A DNA stretch of 64,000 nucleotides from Oscillospiraceae bacterium (GTDB taxonomy: Bacteria; Bacillota; Clostridia; Oscillospirales; Acutalibacteraceae), in NCBI GenBank assembly GCA_009785335.1, contig WQWM01000003.1:53096-117095 (forward strand). Direction: 5' to 3'. The notes below the pieces were generated by a model. The model was not told the origin of the DNA. It saw nothing but the letters and a program-made list of their open reading frames with translations, and searched no databases. This document shows, piece by piece, positions 14,175 to 21,486 of the stretch. The position numbers and the translations under genes were made by a program. Position 1 is the first letter of the stretch, and every line of letters begins with the position of its first letter.

Positions 14175-15632
14175 TTAACCTTTCAGCGTGTATTCTTGCT
14201 TGCGCGGCATGCTAACCATGCGCAACGCAAGCCGGGTGAGCGCGCGGGAAATCGCCCGCCGATGCGGGAAAAACACAGCGGCCAGTGCCACCTGCAAAAA
14301 CAAACGACTTTGCTTGCCGGTGTGCAGCAAATCACGGGCAATGGCTTCGCTGGCAAAACGCAGCAACTGGCTCACAAAGCGACCGTCTTGTATACGCTGC
14401 AGCACATCGCGCAGCAGTGGCTCGCGCCGCCAATCGCCATAACCAAACATGATCACTAGCGAGGTTTCAAAGAAATCCTGCAATGTGCCGTGCGGCGAAA
14501 TACGCAATTTCATCGCCCGCCGCAGCAATTTGCACGCAAGCTTAACCGCGTGATGCGGGCGTTTAACATAGCGGGCATCCAGCTGTGCCAGCACCGGCCG
14601 CAGCCAAGTGGGTGTTTGCGTGCCGCGTTGCGCAAGCCATGCCTGCGTGCCGCCGCATTGTGCAATGTTGCCGAGCAATTCGGGTAGCTTGCGCCGCAAA
14701 TTCGCCGCAAAAAATCCCATCAGTCCGCCGCGCTTGCCCGCGAAGGTGAAGCGAAAACTATCACGCAGCGGCAGGCTAGGGTCAGCGGCGTGGGCGGTGA
14801 TGTGCGCTGTGCCATCATGCAGCGCAACGCGATTAAACTGGCAGGGAAAGCTGTTGAGCGCAGGCGCACAAATGTCATATAGCACATGCTCGCCATGCGT
14901 GATCTTCGCAGCATGGCCACGATGTTGATGTCCGCAAAAGCAAAATCGCATGCCCGCGCCAGCGAGTGTTGCACGCACCTGTTCGCAATCATCCAGCAGA
15001 TAGCCCGCCAGAGTATGCCCCATGTGCAGCGCCAGATTGTGGTGCATCAGCCCCAGCACAACCCGCCCGTTTTCCCGCGCGTGCAGGCATTCATCCAGTG
15101 CCCATTGCAGCTGCTCGGGTGTGATTTCGCCGTGCACACGTGCACCAGGTTTGGTGCTGTCTAAGGCGAGCAGCGTGTGTTGCTCGTCCAGTTCAATGGC
15201 ATAGCTCAGGCCGAAACACCGCGCATGCGCAGGCAGCAGCGGCTGATAAATGCGCAGAAAATCTTCGGCACTTGTTTCACGCGCGCGCTGTTTTTGCCCA
15301 GTCATATATTCAGCTGCGTGACGGTTGTTGATGTCATGATTGCCGGGCACAACCAGCACTTGCGTGCCAGTGCTGCGCGAGAACTCCAGCAGCACATCGC
15401 GCAATGCAACATGTGCGTCATGTTCGCCTTCACGGGTTAAATCGCCCGCAATCAGCAGATATTCTGTCGGCTCATCCTTCAACTGTGCCAATGCAGCTTG
15501 CAGCAATCTTTCGCTATGGCGCGCAGGCTTGCCCAGGCGATCGTTATCTTCGATGAACGCACGATTAAACCCACCCGCCAACGCAGCAGGGTAATAGTGC
15601 AAATCAGCCATGTGAGCAAACGTCAATTTCAT
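14175..15632 (-). CDS. Calcineurin-like metallophosphoesterase with helical C-terminal domain
   Basis: The N-terminal 270 residues carry the dinuclear-metal motifs of this superfamily: D-L-H near residue 10, G-D-L-T-R-E-G-E, G-N-H-D (about 100), H-H near 175-180 and G-H-Q-H-R-G-H. Residues about 300-485 form a Lys/Arg-rich helical domain I do not recognise, with many K-L-A-C-K-L-L-R-R-A-M-K-L-type stretches. There is no signal peptide, so it acts in the cytosol. The start at 15632 has only a weak ribosome site; an F-family hairpin lies at 15656-15681. It is transcribed with the HAD phosphatase downstream. The window contains two further, unrelated-looking phosphoesterases. Confidence 0.88.
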   Translation of the reverse strand: MKLTFAHMADLHYYPAALAGGFNRAFIEDNDRLGKPARHSERLLQAALAQLKDEPTEYLLIAGDLTREGEHDAHVALRDVLLEFSRSTGTQVLVVPGNHDINNRHAAEYMTGQKQRARETSAEDFLRIYQPLLPAHARCFGLSYAIELDEQHTLLALDSTKPGARVHGEITPEQLQWALDECLHARENGRVVLGLMHHNLALHMGHTLAGYLLDDCEQVRATLAGAGMRFCFCGHQHRGHAAKITHGEHVLYDICAPALNSFPCQFNRVALHDGTAHITAHAADPSLPLRDSFRFTFAGKRGGLMGFFAANLRRKLPELLGNIAQCGGTQAWLAQRGTQTPTWLRPVLAQLDARYVKRPHHAVKLACKLLRRAMKLRISPHGTLQDFFETSLVIMFGYGDWRREPLLRDVLQRIQDGRFVSQLLRFASEAIARDLLHTGKQSRLFLQVALAAVFFPHRRAISRALTRLALRMVSMPRKQEYTLKG

Positions 15633-15655
15633 GCTTTTAGCTTGCCCAGTTTTGT

Positions 15656-15681
15656 GTTACTTTTTTTGCAAAAAAAGTAAC
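15656..15681. repeat. F-family hairpin (GTTACTTTTTTT/AAAAAAAGTAAC)
   Basis: A perfect 26-bp palindrome, followed by CCGCTTCGCGG. Confidence 0.8.
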
Positions 15682-15776
15682 CAAAAAAACCTAGCCGCTT
15701 CGCGGTGTATTATTATAAGCGGCGTAGGATTTACTGTCATAAATAGTTCCCCGCGAAGCGGTCAAAAGTTTTTTGC

Positions 15777-15800
15777 GCCACTTTTTTTCAAAAAAGTGGC
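15777..15800. repeat. F-family hairpin (GCCACTTTTTTT/AAAAAAGTGGC)
   Basis: A second copy within 120 bp, in the opposite context (CCGCGAAGCGG precedes it). It lies at the 3-prime end of the MltG-like gene and should terminate it. Confidence 0.8.
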
Positions 15801-15816
15801 ATCGCGCCTCGCATCC

Positions 15817-16677
15817 CTAACAGCGCGGGCAGGCACCGAAGCAAACACCAACGCGGCGCATGGCGGCGTTGTGTTCGGCGTAGGTGCGGCTGTAGTGGTT
15901 GTCGTGGTCTTGTCCGAAGAAAAAGAACAAGTAATCGGTGCTTGCCGGGTTGAGCACAGCGTAGACGGCGCGCTCGCCGGGGTTGCAAATGGGCCCGATG
16001 GGCAGGCGCGGGTCGGGACGCGCGGGGTTGTGAATATAGGTGTCATACAGCGGCAGCCAATGGCTGGCATCGCCGGGAATCCACGGTGACGGCCCCAGCA
16101 CATCGCGGGCATAGTAGCGCGTGGGGTTCGCTTGCATCATCATGTTGATGTGCATGCGATTGTAGAACACCGATGCCACCATGTGCATGTGCTCGGTAGA
16201 CCTTGCCTCGCGCTCAACAATGGAGGCTATAATCAGCACTTCATAGTCGCTGAAGCCGGTGTTGTTGGTGGCCATCATGGGCAGCACGCGGCTGGCGTAG
16301 TTGTTCAGGATGGTGCGCAGCACTTCGTTGGGTTCGCTGTCCAGGAAAAACTCATAGGTATCGGGGAACAGGAAGCCCTCCAGAAAAAACGCCGACCGAC
16401 GGTCAAACGGGGTAGCGAATGACTGCACCTCAAAGCTTTGCGCGGCATGGAAAAAAGCATCGGCACTTACCACGCCGCTTTCTTCAAGGCGATGCGCAAT
16501 TTGCACAAAGTTAAAGCCCTCGGGAATGGTTACCCGCACGGACTCGCGGGTAGGATTATGCTCAATGGGTGGGCGGTCAAAGGGATCAACCGGCCCGGGG
16601 ATAGGCGCAAACATGCCGCAGCCAGCTAGGATGATCAATGCCAGTGCCAGCGCGATTGGTCGTAAATAACGTTTCAT
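15817..16677 (-). CDS. mltG: MltG-like endolytic transglycosylase, lipoprotein
   Basis: MltG cuts nascent peptidoglycan strands and sets glycan length at the outer face of the membrane. The 286-residue protein starts with a lipoprotein signal ending in L-A-G-C (Cys near residue 20) rather than the transmembrane anchor usual for MltG. It has the substrate segment E-G-F-L-F-P-D-T-Y-E-F, the catalytic Glu in I-V-E-R-E-A, and the closing R-L-P-I-G-P-I-C-N-P-G. The LysM-like first subdomain is short (V-T-I-P-E-G-F-N-F). The ATG at 16677 is chosen because GAGGAG lies seven bases upstream; a GTG at 16683 would be too close to it. A promoter is at 16707-16735. Confidence 0.9.
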   Translation of the reverse strand: MKRYLRPIALALALIILAGCGMFAPIPGPVDPFDRPPIEHNPTRESVRVTIPEGFNFVQIAHRLEESGVVSADAFFHAAQSFEVQSFATPFDRRSAFFLEGFLFPDTYEFFLDSEPNEVLRTILNNYASRVLPMMATNNTGFSDYEVLIIASIVEREARSTEHMHMVASVFYNRMHINMMMQANPTRYYARDVLGPSPWIPGDASHWLPLYDTYIHNPARPDPRLPIGPICNPGERAVYAVLNPASTDYLFFFFGQDHDNHYSRTYAEHNAAMRRVGVCFGACPRC

Positions 16678-16706
16678 TTTCACTCTCCTCTTTCACACAC
16701 CTATAT

Positions 16707-16735
16707 ATTGTATCACATTTGTCCGAAAAAATCAA
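16707..16735 (-). promoter_or_regulatory. Promoter of the MltG-like gene
   Basis: On the minus strand TTGATT (16730-16735), 17 bp, TACAAT (16707-16712). Confidence 0.75.
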
Positions 16736-16748
16736 GCCCATGACGTGT

Positions 16749-16769
16749 GTTCTTTTTTGAAAAAAGAAC
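16749..16769. repeat. F-family hairpin (GTTCTTTTTT/AAAAAAGAAC)
   Basis: A 21-bp version with a single-base loop, followed by AAGTCGCTTCGCTGTGT. Confidence 0.75.
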
Positions 16770-16845
16770 CACCCCTGCGGGGCGCAAGTCGCTTCGCTGT
16801 GTCCTAGAGCGTGTCTTCATATATACGAAGTGCTTAAAATCAGCA

Positions 16846-16871
16846 TGTAGGGGCGGATGTGAATCCGCCCG
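16846..16871 (+). repeat. A-family half element
   Basis: Single hairpin TGTAGGGGCGGATG/ATCCGCCCG without a right arm; the same form occurs inside the two glycyl-radical genes. Confidence 0.85.
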
Positions 16872-16913
16872 AAACCTTAATGGTGCTTACTCCAGCGTGC
16901 AGGTGGGGGTTGC

Positions 16914-16952
16914 TAAAAAACGACTGCAACAGCTCTGGAAACTGTCGCAGTC
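16914..16952 (-). terminator. Terminator of the 53-residue gene
   Basis: On the minus strand an 11-bp stem (GACTGCGACAG/CTGTTGCAGTC) is followed by GTTTTTTA. Confidence 0.8.
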
Positions 16953-16991
16953 ATTTGTGGATATTCAGTTGTTTCATGAGCCGTCCTTCTT

Positions 16992-17153
16992 TTAGTTATA
17001 AAAGTTGTTGCGACGGTTGCCGCGAATCAGGGCATCAAGTTTGATGGCACGGCCAATTTGGCGCAGGCTCATGGGCTCGTTGCTCAGTTGATTAATCAGC
17101 TTAAGCTCTTCTTCAAACATCAGACGATCCATTTCGATTTGTGCTTTGTTCAT
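16992..17153 (-). CDS. 53-residue helical protein, function unknown
   Basis: A short gene with every expected signal: consensus promoter (17206-17234), AAGGAGAT seven bases before the ATG, and an intrinsic terminator (16914-16952). The product begins MNKAQIEMDRLMFEEELKL and ends with R-G-N-R-R-N-N-F-Y-N. It is strongly helical and charged, with no Cys and no membrane segment. The S-M-S-L-R-Q-I-G-R-A-I-K-like middle could be a small helix-turn-helix, but that is weak. No family is recognised. Confidence 0.75.
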   Translation of the reverse strand: MNKAQIEMDRLMFEEELKLINQLSNEPMSLRQIGRAIKLDALIRGNRRNNFYN

Positions 17154-17205
17154 GGTGTATCTCCTTCTATTGTTGTTTTTGTGGGCTGGTTTACCCTACA
17201 ATCAT

Positions 17206-17234
17206 AGTATACACCAAAACAATGCGTTTGTCAA
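17206..17234 (-). promoter_or_regulatory. Promoter of the 53-residue gene
   Basis: On the minus strand TTGACA (17229-17234), 17 bp, TATACT (17206-17211). Confidence 0.85.
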
Positions 17235-17407
17235 GTCAACTTGCACAAACAAATCGGAAAATTTTGTGCAATGTGCCAGCTTTTGCGCTTGCTTTACCAA
17301 AACTTTCACACAGGAAAGCGCCGCGTGATGCACAGTTGTTGGTCAACTTGCACAAACGCGACGCTAAAAATTCGTCGATATGCCGAAATTGCATGTTGAA
17401 TTCTTGC

Positions 17408-17716
17408 CTAGTGGCACTGGCAACCTGGGGTGTTGCAACGGCCATGGCAGTGGCAAACGCCGTGTTCGCCGCCGGGGTGGCCTGGCCAATCGCAGCCAAG
17501 TTCATAGCAGGGATTGCCCGTGCGGTCGTGTTCGTGGCCATGTCCATGGTCCTGTTGTTGCTGCTGTTGTTCGTGTCCATGATCTTGGCCGTGTCCTTGG
17601 TCGTGTTGCTGCTCATGTTCCTGCGCAGGTTCGGGATCGCTGTTGCAGCCGGTGAAAACAGCCGCCATTGTCAGCGTCATGGCCAGTGCGAGGATCAAAA
17701 CAAGAACTTTCTTCAT
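17408..17716 (-). CDS. His/Gln-rich lipoprotein, probable metal binder
   Basis: A 102-residue protein with a lipoprotein signal ending F-T-G-C (Cys24). The mature part is a low-complexity run of His, Gln, Asp and Gly (repeats of Q-D-H-G-H-G) from about 33 to 65, then a compact C-terminal part with five more cysteines and His (C-Y-E-L-G-C-D-W-P-G-H, C-H-C-H-G-R-C, C-Q-C-H). Surface anchoring and the ligand-rich content suggest Zn, Ni or Cu capture or buffering outside the membrane; no transporter is adjacent. AAGGAG precedes the ATG. Next to it on the other strand are the Cys/His-rich genes at 18.1-20.0 kb. Confidence 0.8.
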   Translation of the reverse strand: MKKVLVLILALAMTLTMAAVFTGCNSDPEPAQEHEQQHDQGHGQDHGHEQQQQQQDHGHGHEHDRTGNPCYELGCDWPGHPGGEHGVCHCHGRCNTPGCQCH

Positions 17717-17779
17717 GAGGGGACTCCTTTTTCGTTGTAATATTTGGTAGACTGTTTTAGATTTTTGTATTGATATCCC

Positions 17780-17932
17780 AACCCCTCTACTTTATGAACG
17801 CTAAGGCGTCCAAAAGTCACGCCTTGCGCGTGCCAGCTCCCCTACAGGGGAGCCCTTGGCAACAGCCGAAAGCTTTGAGTTTCGCCAGGGTCTCCCCCGG
17901 TGGGGGAGATGTCGCGTAGCGACAGAGGGGTT
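17780..17932. repeat. D-family palindromic element
   Basis: AACCCCTC ... GAGGGGTT ends, with GCTCCCCTACAGGGGAGC, GTTGCCAAGG (inverted relative to the 4156 copy) and GTCGCGTAGCGAC hairpins. It occupies most of the gap before 18105. Confidence 0.85.
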
Positions 17933-18104
17933 TCGTAAAAAACATATCAACACAATTGTCTTAAACGAGCCTTTTGGTAATTCGAGTTAATTATATCACG
18001 CTCAAGCGTGCTTGTCAATAAATTTTTCCTCAAAACCTGCACGCTTGTCAGGCTAGTCCGTATAATGAACTAGTATCTCATTTTTTAGCAGAGGAGGAGT
18101 ACGC

Positions 18105-18386
18105 GTGCCCCGGGACAATAATGTTCATGATTTTCGCGCAGGCATGGAGCAAATGCGCCGCAAATCGCGCGCAGGCAGCGATGCATTGCGCCGGAACTTC
18201 CGAACAGGAAGAACCGACGAAACAACCCAGCCCAAATCCCACGCACAGCCGTGCAGGTCCTGCCCGCATGTGCAACCGTGCAGGCCGTGCCCGTGCCCAT
18301 GTGATCATCGTGATGGTGAAAACTTCACCGAGGAATTTCACGAAAGGCAAGTGGACTACGTTCGCACCAAAAGAGAGGACGTTTGA
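18105..18386 (+). CDS. Module-repeat cluster protein 1, Cys/Pro-rich
   Basis: A 93-residue protein. The first 45 residues are basic, the middle is Cys/Pro-rich (C-R-S-C-P, C-R-P-C-P-C-P-C, six to seven Cys), and the end carries one copy of the 20-residue module shared by the next three genes (F-T-E-E-F-H-E-R-Q-V-D-Y). Start is GTG with GAGGAGG seven bases upstream; TATAAT at 18061-18066 is a likely -10. Its TGA is directly followed by the ATG of the next gene. Function unknown; a structural, cross-linked or metal-binding role (for instance in a spore or surface layer) is only inference. Confidence 0.72.
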   Translation: MPRDNNVHDFRAGMEQMRRKSRAGSDALRRNFRTGRTDETTQPKSHAQPCRSCPHVQPCRPCPCPCDHRDGENFTEEFHERQVDYVRTKREDV

Positions 18387-18578
18387 ATGAGGTATGATTT
18401 TTGCGATGAACTGCGCGCAGGCCTGAAAAACCTGCGTGATGAGCTTCATCTTGAATGCGACGTGGTGAATGTGCGCCACAGCGGCAACCAGGAAAGTTTT
18501 GCACAAGACTTTCAGGAAAGCCAAACCGACCATGAACTATCAACAACAAGGAGATTGCACAATGAGCAAGCGATTTGA
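18387..18578 (+). CDS. Module-repeat cluster protein 2
   Basis: A 63-residue charged protein that begins immediately after the stop of the previous gene and overlaps the next start by 17 bases, as expected for one transcript with coupled translation. It contains one module copy (E-S-F-A-Q-D-F-Q-E-S-Q-T-D-H-E). The N-terminal part (D-E-L-R-A-G-L-K-N-L-R-D-E-L-H) is helical and resembles the start of protein 1 (D-F-R-A-G-M-E-Q-M-R), which suggests the two arose by duplication. There is no Cys-rich tail. It may be a truncated family member. Function unknown. Confidence 0.6.
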   Translation: MRYDFCDELRAGLKNLRDELHLECDVVNVRHSGNQESFAQDFQESQTDHELSTTRRLHNEQAI

Positions 18579-19524
18579 TGACTTCGATTCTTTCCGCGAG
18601 CGGGACGCAGATTACCACGAGCGTTACCGCCGCAACGACGCGAATGCTGCCGAACGGTTTCATCATGATGACCAGGATAGCCGCGAAAACCTGAGCAAAG
18701 ACAGGTTTGACGAGTTGTTTCACGAAAATGACGAAAATTTCCGTGAAAACCATGAACGTGAAAAATTTAAGGAAGATTTTTATGAAAAGGAAGTTGACTA
18801 CCACAAGGATTTTGAAAAAGACAAATTCAACGAAGCATTTTGCAACAAGGACGTAGATTTTAAAGAAAATTATACGTGTGACAAAGCGCATGAAAACTGT
18901 CACTGTGCCAAAGACGACTATGATGAAGGCCGTTGCAACAAAGATATCGTGTTTGTGGAAGATGCCCACCGCCATGCCGAAAGCATGCGTGACCACTGTG
19001 GTTGCGGTGGTTGTGGCTGCAACAAATGCGGCGACTATGTTGGCATTGTTACCCTTGGCAATGACTTTGGCCGTGACTATGGCCATGGTCATGAGCATGA
19101 CTCTTGTGGTTGTGGCAGCTGCGGTTGCAAGCCGCCCAAGCCACCCAAACCGGTGTATAAACCTTGCAACTGCGGCACTTGCAGTGCATGCAGTGGTCAC
19201 CATCACCACCATCACAGCCATGGCCACGGCTGCGGCGGTTGCGGCAAACAAAGCTGCAGCTCGTGCCATCCGCATCCGCACAAGCCGGGCAAATCTATGG
19301 AAGACTGGGAAAAAGAACGCAAAGCAGAAGAAGTGCGCCGCCGCGGCGAGCAATTGCGTGATCAATTTAAACGCAAAGGCTATGGATATCGCGACGATTT
19401 TGGCGGCAAAGGCAACGGATTCAGCTATAACAAAGGCGGCAGCGGCTTTAAAGGTAACTTTGCCGAAGAAGGCCGTTTTGAAAAATTTGACCGCGACGAT
19501 TTTGGGAGAAAGGAGCGTTTTTAA
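18562..19524 (+). CDS. Module-repeat cluster protein 3, large, with Cys/Gly/His domain
   Basis: A 320-residue protein in three parts. Residues 1 to about 125 are five to six tandem 20-residue modules of consensus D-[KR]-F-x-E-x-F-x-x-x-[DE]-x-[DN]-[FY]-x-[KE]-x-x-x-[KR]. The middle (about 145-240) is very rich in Cys, Gly and His (C-G-C-G-G-C-G-C, C-G-C-G-S-C-G-C, a run of six His, S-C-S-S-C-H-P-H-P-H). The end is a charged helix followed by a Gly/Phe/Lys-rich tail. The ATG at 18562 follows AAGGAG. Low-complexity composition makes homology hard to judge. Metal binding or disulfide cross-linking is likely from ligand density; the biological role is unknown. Confidence 0.75.
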   Translation: MSKRFDDFDSFRERDADYHERYRRNDANAAERFHHDDQDSRENLSKDRFDELFHENDENFRENHEREKFKEDFYEKEVDYHKDFEKDKFNEAFCNKDVDFKENYTCDKAHENCHCAKDDYDEGRCNKDIVFVEDAHRHAESMRDHCGCGGCGCNKCGDYVGIVTLGNDFGRDYGHGHEHDSCGCGSCGCKPPKPPKPVYKPCNCGTCSACSGHHHHHHSHGHGCGGCGKQSCSSCHPHPHKPGKSMEDWEKERKAEEVRRRGEQLRDQFKRKGYGYRDDFGGKGNGFSYNKGGSGFKGNFAEEGRFEKFDRDDFGRKERF

Positions 19525-19527
19525 ATT

Positions 19528-20025
19528 ATGCGCGACTATGATGATTTCAGCCGCCGTGGAGCCGATTACCATGAAGACTATCGCCACCGCGACGTAGATT
19601 CCCGCCAACGCTACCATGATGACCACGAGGATTATCATGAAGATTTGGCGCGCGACAGGCACGACGAGTGCTTTAGCGAAAATGACGTGGACTTTCGTGA
19701 AAAATATGACATGGAAAAACTCAAAGAAGATTTCCGTGAGCGTGAAGTAGCGTATCACAAAGACCACACCAAAAAATCATTCGACAACGCTTTTAGCAAC
19801 CACGACATCAACTTCAAAGAAAATGATGCACGTGATCGCTATAATGAAGATTTTCACCGGGCCGACACCGCCTATCGTGAAGATTACCGCCGCGATGATG
19901 ATCAATATAAAAAAGATTATCACCGTGATGCAAGGCGCGGCTGCGGCTGCGGGCATTCCCACTGCCACGGCAACTGTGGTTGCCGCTGTGGAAACTGCTA
20001 TTATTGCTGTGGAAAAAAGTATTAG
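19528..20025 (+). CDS. Module-repeat cluster protein 4 with Cys-rich tail
   Basis: A 165-residue paralogue of protein 3, three bases after its stop. Residues 1-130 are six to seven 20-residue modules (for example DRHDECFSENDVDFREKYDM and EKLKEDFREREVAYHKDHTK), aligned unit by unit with those of protein 3. The last 35 residues are C-G-C-G-H-S-H-C-H-G-N-C-G-C-R-C-like and end in Y-Y-C-C-G-K-K-Y, about eleven Cys. Module periodicity of 20 with aromatic residues at positions 3, 7 and 14 is seen directly. AAAGGAG lies in the end of the upstream gene. Function unknown. Confidence 0.75.
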   Translation: MRDYDDFSRRGADYHEDYRHRDVDSRQRYHDDHEDYHEDLARDRHDECFSENDVDFREKYDMEKLKEDFREREVAYHKDHTKKSFDNAFSNHDINFKENDARDRYNEDFHRADTAYREDYRRDDDQYKKDYHRDARRGCGCGHSHCHGNCGCRCGNCYYCCGKKY

Positions 20026-20042
20026 AGGACTATGCAGAAACC

Positions 20043-20126
20043 ATGGTCATCACCGTCACCTTCAAAAGCAGCATGCGGCGTGAAATGCAGCTGTTTCGTG
20101 AAATGATGCGGATGTTTGACGAATAA
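20043..20126 (+). CDS. Possible 27-residue peptide after the module-repeat genes
   Basis: An ATG-to-TAA frame encoding a Met/Arg-rich peptide (ending R-E-M-M-R-M-F-D-E). An overlapping frame from 20033 encodes a 24-residue peptide with C-G-V-K-C-S-C. AGAGGA precedes both at imperfect spacing. Either could be real or a remnant; evidence is thin. Confidence 0.25.
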   Translation: MVITVTFKSSMRREMQLFREMMRMFDE

Positions 20127-20157
20127 ATGTAGAGTGTAGAGTGTAGAATGTAGAGAT
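20124..20157. repeat. Short tandem heptamer repeat (TAGAGTG type)
   Basis: Four to five head-to-tail copies of TAGAGTG/TAGAATG, the same unit as at 20976-21000 in a separate intergenic gap. Confidence 0.8.
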
Positions 20158-20212
20158 ACAAGCTGCACTCTGCACTTGTTTGCGTCTCGAAAGCAACATA
20201 AAGGAGATTTGT

Positions 20213-20611
20213 ATGAACATCAAGCATCTATTCATCAGCGCGGGAATTGGCTTGGGCATGCTGGGATTGCTGCTGTTGGCAGCGGCGGGCATCGCCCTGC
20301 GATTAGATTTAGCTAGTGCTCATTTGCGCTATCTTGCATTTGCGGCAGCGGCAGTGGCTGCATTGGTGGCGGGCTATGTGCACGTGCGGTCGCGCCGCAC
20401 ACAGGGATTGCTATTCGGCAGCCTTGCTGCAGCAGTCATGTACCCTATCGTGCTGCTGATAGCCGTGGCCGTGGCACGCAGCGCACCGGGCGCGGCGGCA
20501 CTCATCTTGTTGCCGGTGATGCTGCTACCAGGCGGCACAGGCGGCATCGCAGCAGCCAACCGCACGGTATCCACGCGCAGCGGCGGCAAGAAAAAACGGC
20601 GGCGCAAGTAG
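20213..20611 (+). CDS. Small polytopic membrane protein
   Basis: A 132-residue protein with four hydrophobic helices (about 6-28, 39-57, 66-86, 92-110) and a very basic C-terminus (GGKKKRRRK), which places the C-terminus inside. The size and four-helix layout resemble the Firmicutes TIGR04086-type membrane proteins, but I cannot confirm this. The ATG at 20213 has AAAGGAG six bases upstream. F- and B-family repeats follow. Function unknown. Confidence 0.72.
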   Translation: MNIKHLFISAGIGLGMLGLLLLAAAGIALRLDLASAHLRYLAFAAAAVAALVAGYVHVRSRRTQGLLFGSLAAAVMYPIVLLIAVAVARSAPGAAALILLPVMLLPGGTGGIAAANRTVSTRSGGKKKRRRK

Positions 20612-20629
20612 CGATGCGGCGCGAGGTGT

Positions 20630-20655
20630 GTTACTTTTTTTGCAAAAAAAGTAAC
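20630..20655. repeat. F-family hairpin (GTTACTTTTTTT/AAAAAAAGTAAC)
   Basis: A perfect palindrome after the 20213 gene, followed by CCGCTTCGCGG and then a B-family repeat. Confidence 0.8.
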
Positions 20656-20702
20656 CAAAAAAACCTAGCCGCTTCGCGGGGGGATTTTTATGGGCTGTGT
20701 AG

Positions 20703-20763
20703 GTGTTGCCAAGGCCTCCCCCCTTGGGGAGGAAAGCGCGTCGCAGACGTGCAGGTGGGGGTT
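20703..20763. repeat. B-family repeat
   Basis: GTGTTGCCAAGGCC, CCCTTGGGG hairpin, GAGGAAAGC, GCAGGTGGGGGTT; closest to the copy at 8056. Confidence 0.85.
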
Positions 20764-20837
20764 GTGTGCAAAAAACCTATGTCGCTTCGCGGTGGATGAT
20801 TTTTATGGAGCTTTGTTCGGCCTTTGGCCGCATTTCG

Positions 20838-20908
20838 TGTAGGGGCGAACTGTGTTCGCCCGCAGCTTTTGATGAAACTCACGGGCGAGCGCCCTCGCTC
20901 GCCTCTAC
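20838..20908. repeat. A-family palindromic element, full copy
   Basis: TGTAGGGGCGAACTGTGTTCGCCCG left arm and GGGCGAGCGCCCTCGCTCGCC right arm; the arms differ in stem sequence but each pairs. Confidence 0.82.
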
Positions 20909-20975
20909 GTCCCGCCATAAATTACGCTGTTGTTATCCGTCTAAGCTTCGCGCACGAGACTTGACTTTTTGCAAT

Positions 20976-21000
20976 GTATAGTGTATAGTGTAGAGTGTAG
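20976..21000. repeat. Short tandem repeat TGTATAG/TGTAGAG
   Basis: Tandem 7-9-base units followed by an inverted version (CACTTTACATTCTACTCTACAC) at 21013-21036, just before the ribosome site of the EamA gene. Confidence 0.75.
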
Positions 21001-21046
21001 GTTTCTTTCTGCACTTTACATTCTACTCTACACTTCGGAGGTTTTT

Positions 21047-21460
21047 ATGTGGCTGGTTTATGCGCTGCTGGCAGCAGTGTTTGCCGCATTGGTGGCAATT
21101 TTAGCGCGGCTGGGGCTCGAGGGTGTGAACTCCCACGTGGCGGTGGCTATTCGCACGGTTGTCGTGTTGGTGATGGCCTGGGCGATGGTATTCATCACCG
21201 GGCACCACGGCGATGTGTTCAACATGACGCGCCGCAACTGGATATTTCTGATTGCTTCGGGCGTTGCCACGGGGCTTTCGTGGTTGTTCTTTTTTCGTGC
21301 GCTGCAACTGGGTGATGTCTCCCGCGTGGTACCGATTGACAAACTCAGCGTGGTGTTGACGATTATCTTGGCCTTCGTGATTTTTCGCGAGGAAGTGAAC
21401 TGGAGAACGATCTTAGGCGGCGTGCTGGTGACGGCGGGCACGGTGTTGTTGGCGATATGA
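21047..21460 (+). CDS. Half-size EamA/DMT family membrane transporter
   Basis: A 137-residue protein with five hydrophobic helices, equal to one EamA repeat, half of the usual ten-helix transporter. It has the family pattern of W-L-F-F-F-R-A-L-Q-L-G-D-V-S-R-V-V-P-I-D and the closing I-L-G-G-V-L-V-T-A-G-T. Half-size DMT proteins work as homo-oligomers; the substrate is unknown. GGAGG lies six bases before the ATG at 21047. The next gene starts 26 bases after its stop. Confidence 0.85.
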   Translation: MWLVYALLAAVFAALVAILARLGLEGVNSHVAVAIRTVVVLVMAWAMVFITGHHGDVFNMTRRNWIFLIASGVATGLSWLFFFRALQLGDVSRVVPIDKLSVVLTIILAFVIFREEVNWRTILGGVLVTAGTVLLAI

Positions 21461-21486
21461 GTAATGATTTTAGGAGGAGAACCCAC

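Noticed and set aside
18039..18066. Complete -35/-10 promoter before the module-repeat cluster
   Set aside because: TATAAT is present, but the only TTGTCA is 10 bp away, and no good -35 lies at 16-18 bp; only the -10 is accepted as likely.
18325..19767. A 480-codon open frame on the minus strand opposite the module-repeat genes
   Set aside because: It is a mirror of the strongly biased codon use (GAA/AAA/GAC-rich) of the plus-strand genes, begins outside any ribosome site and gives a Phe/Val/Ala low-complexity product.
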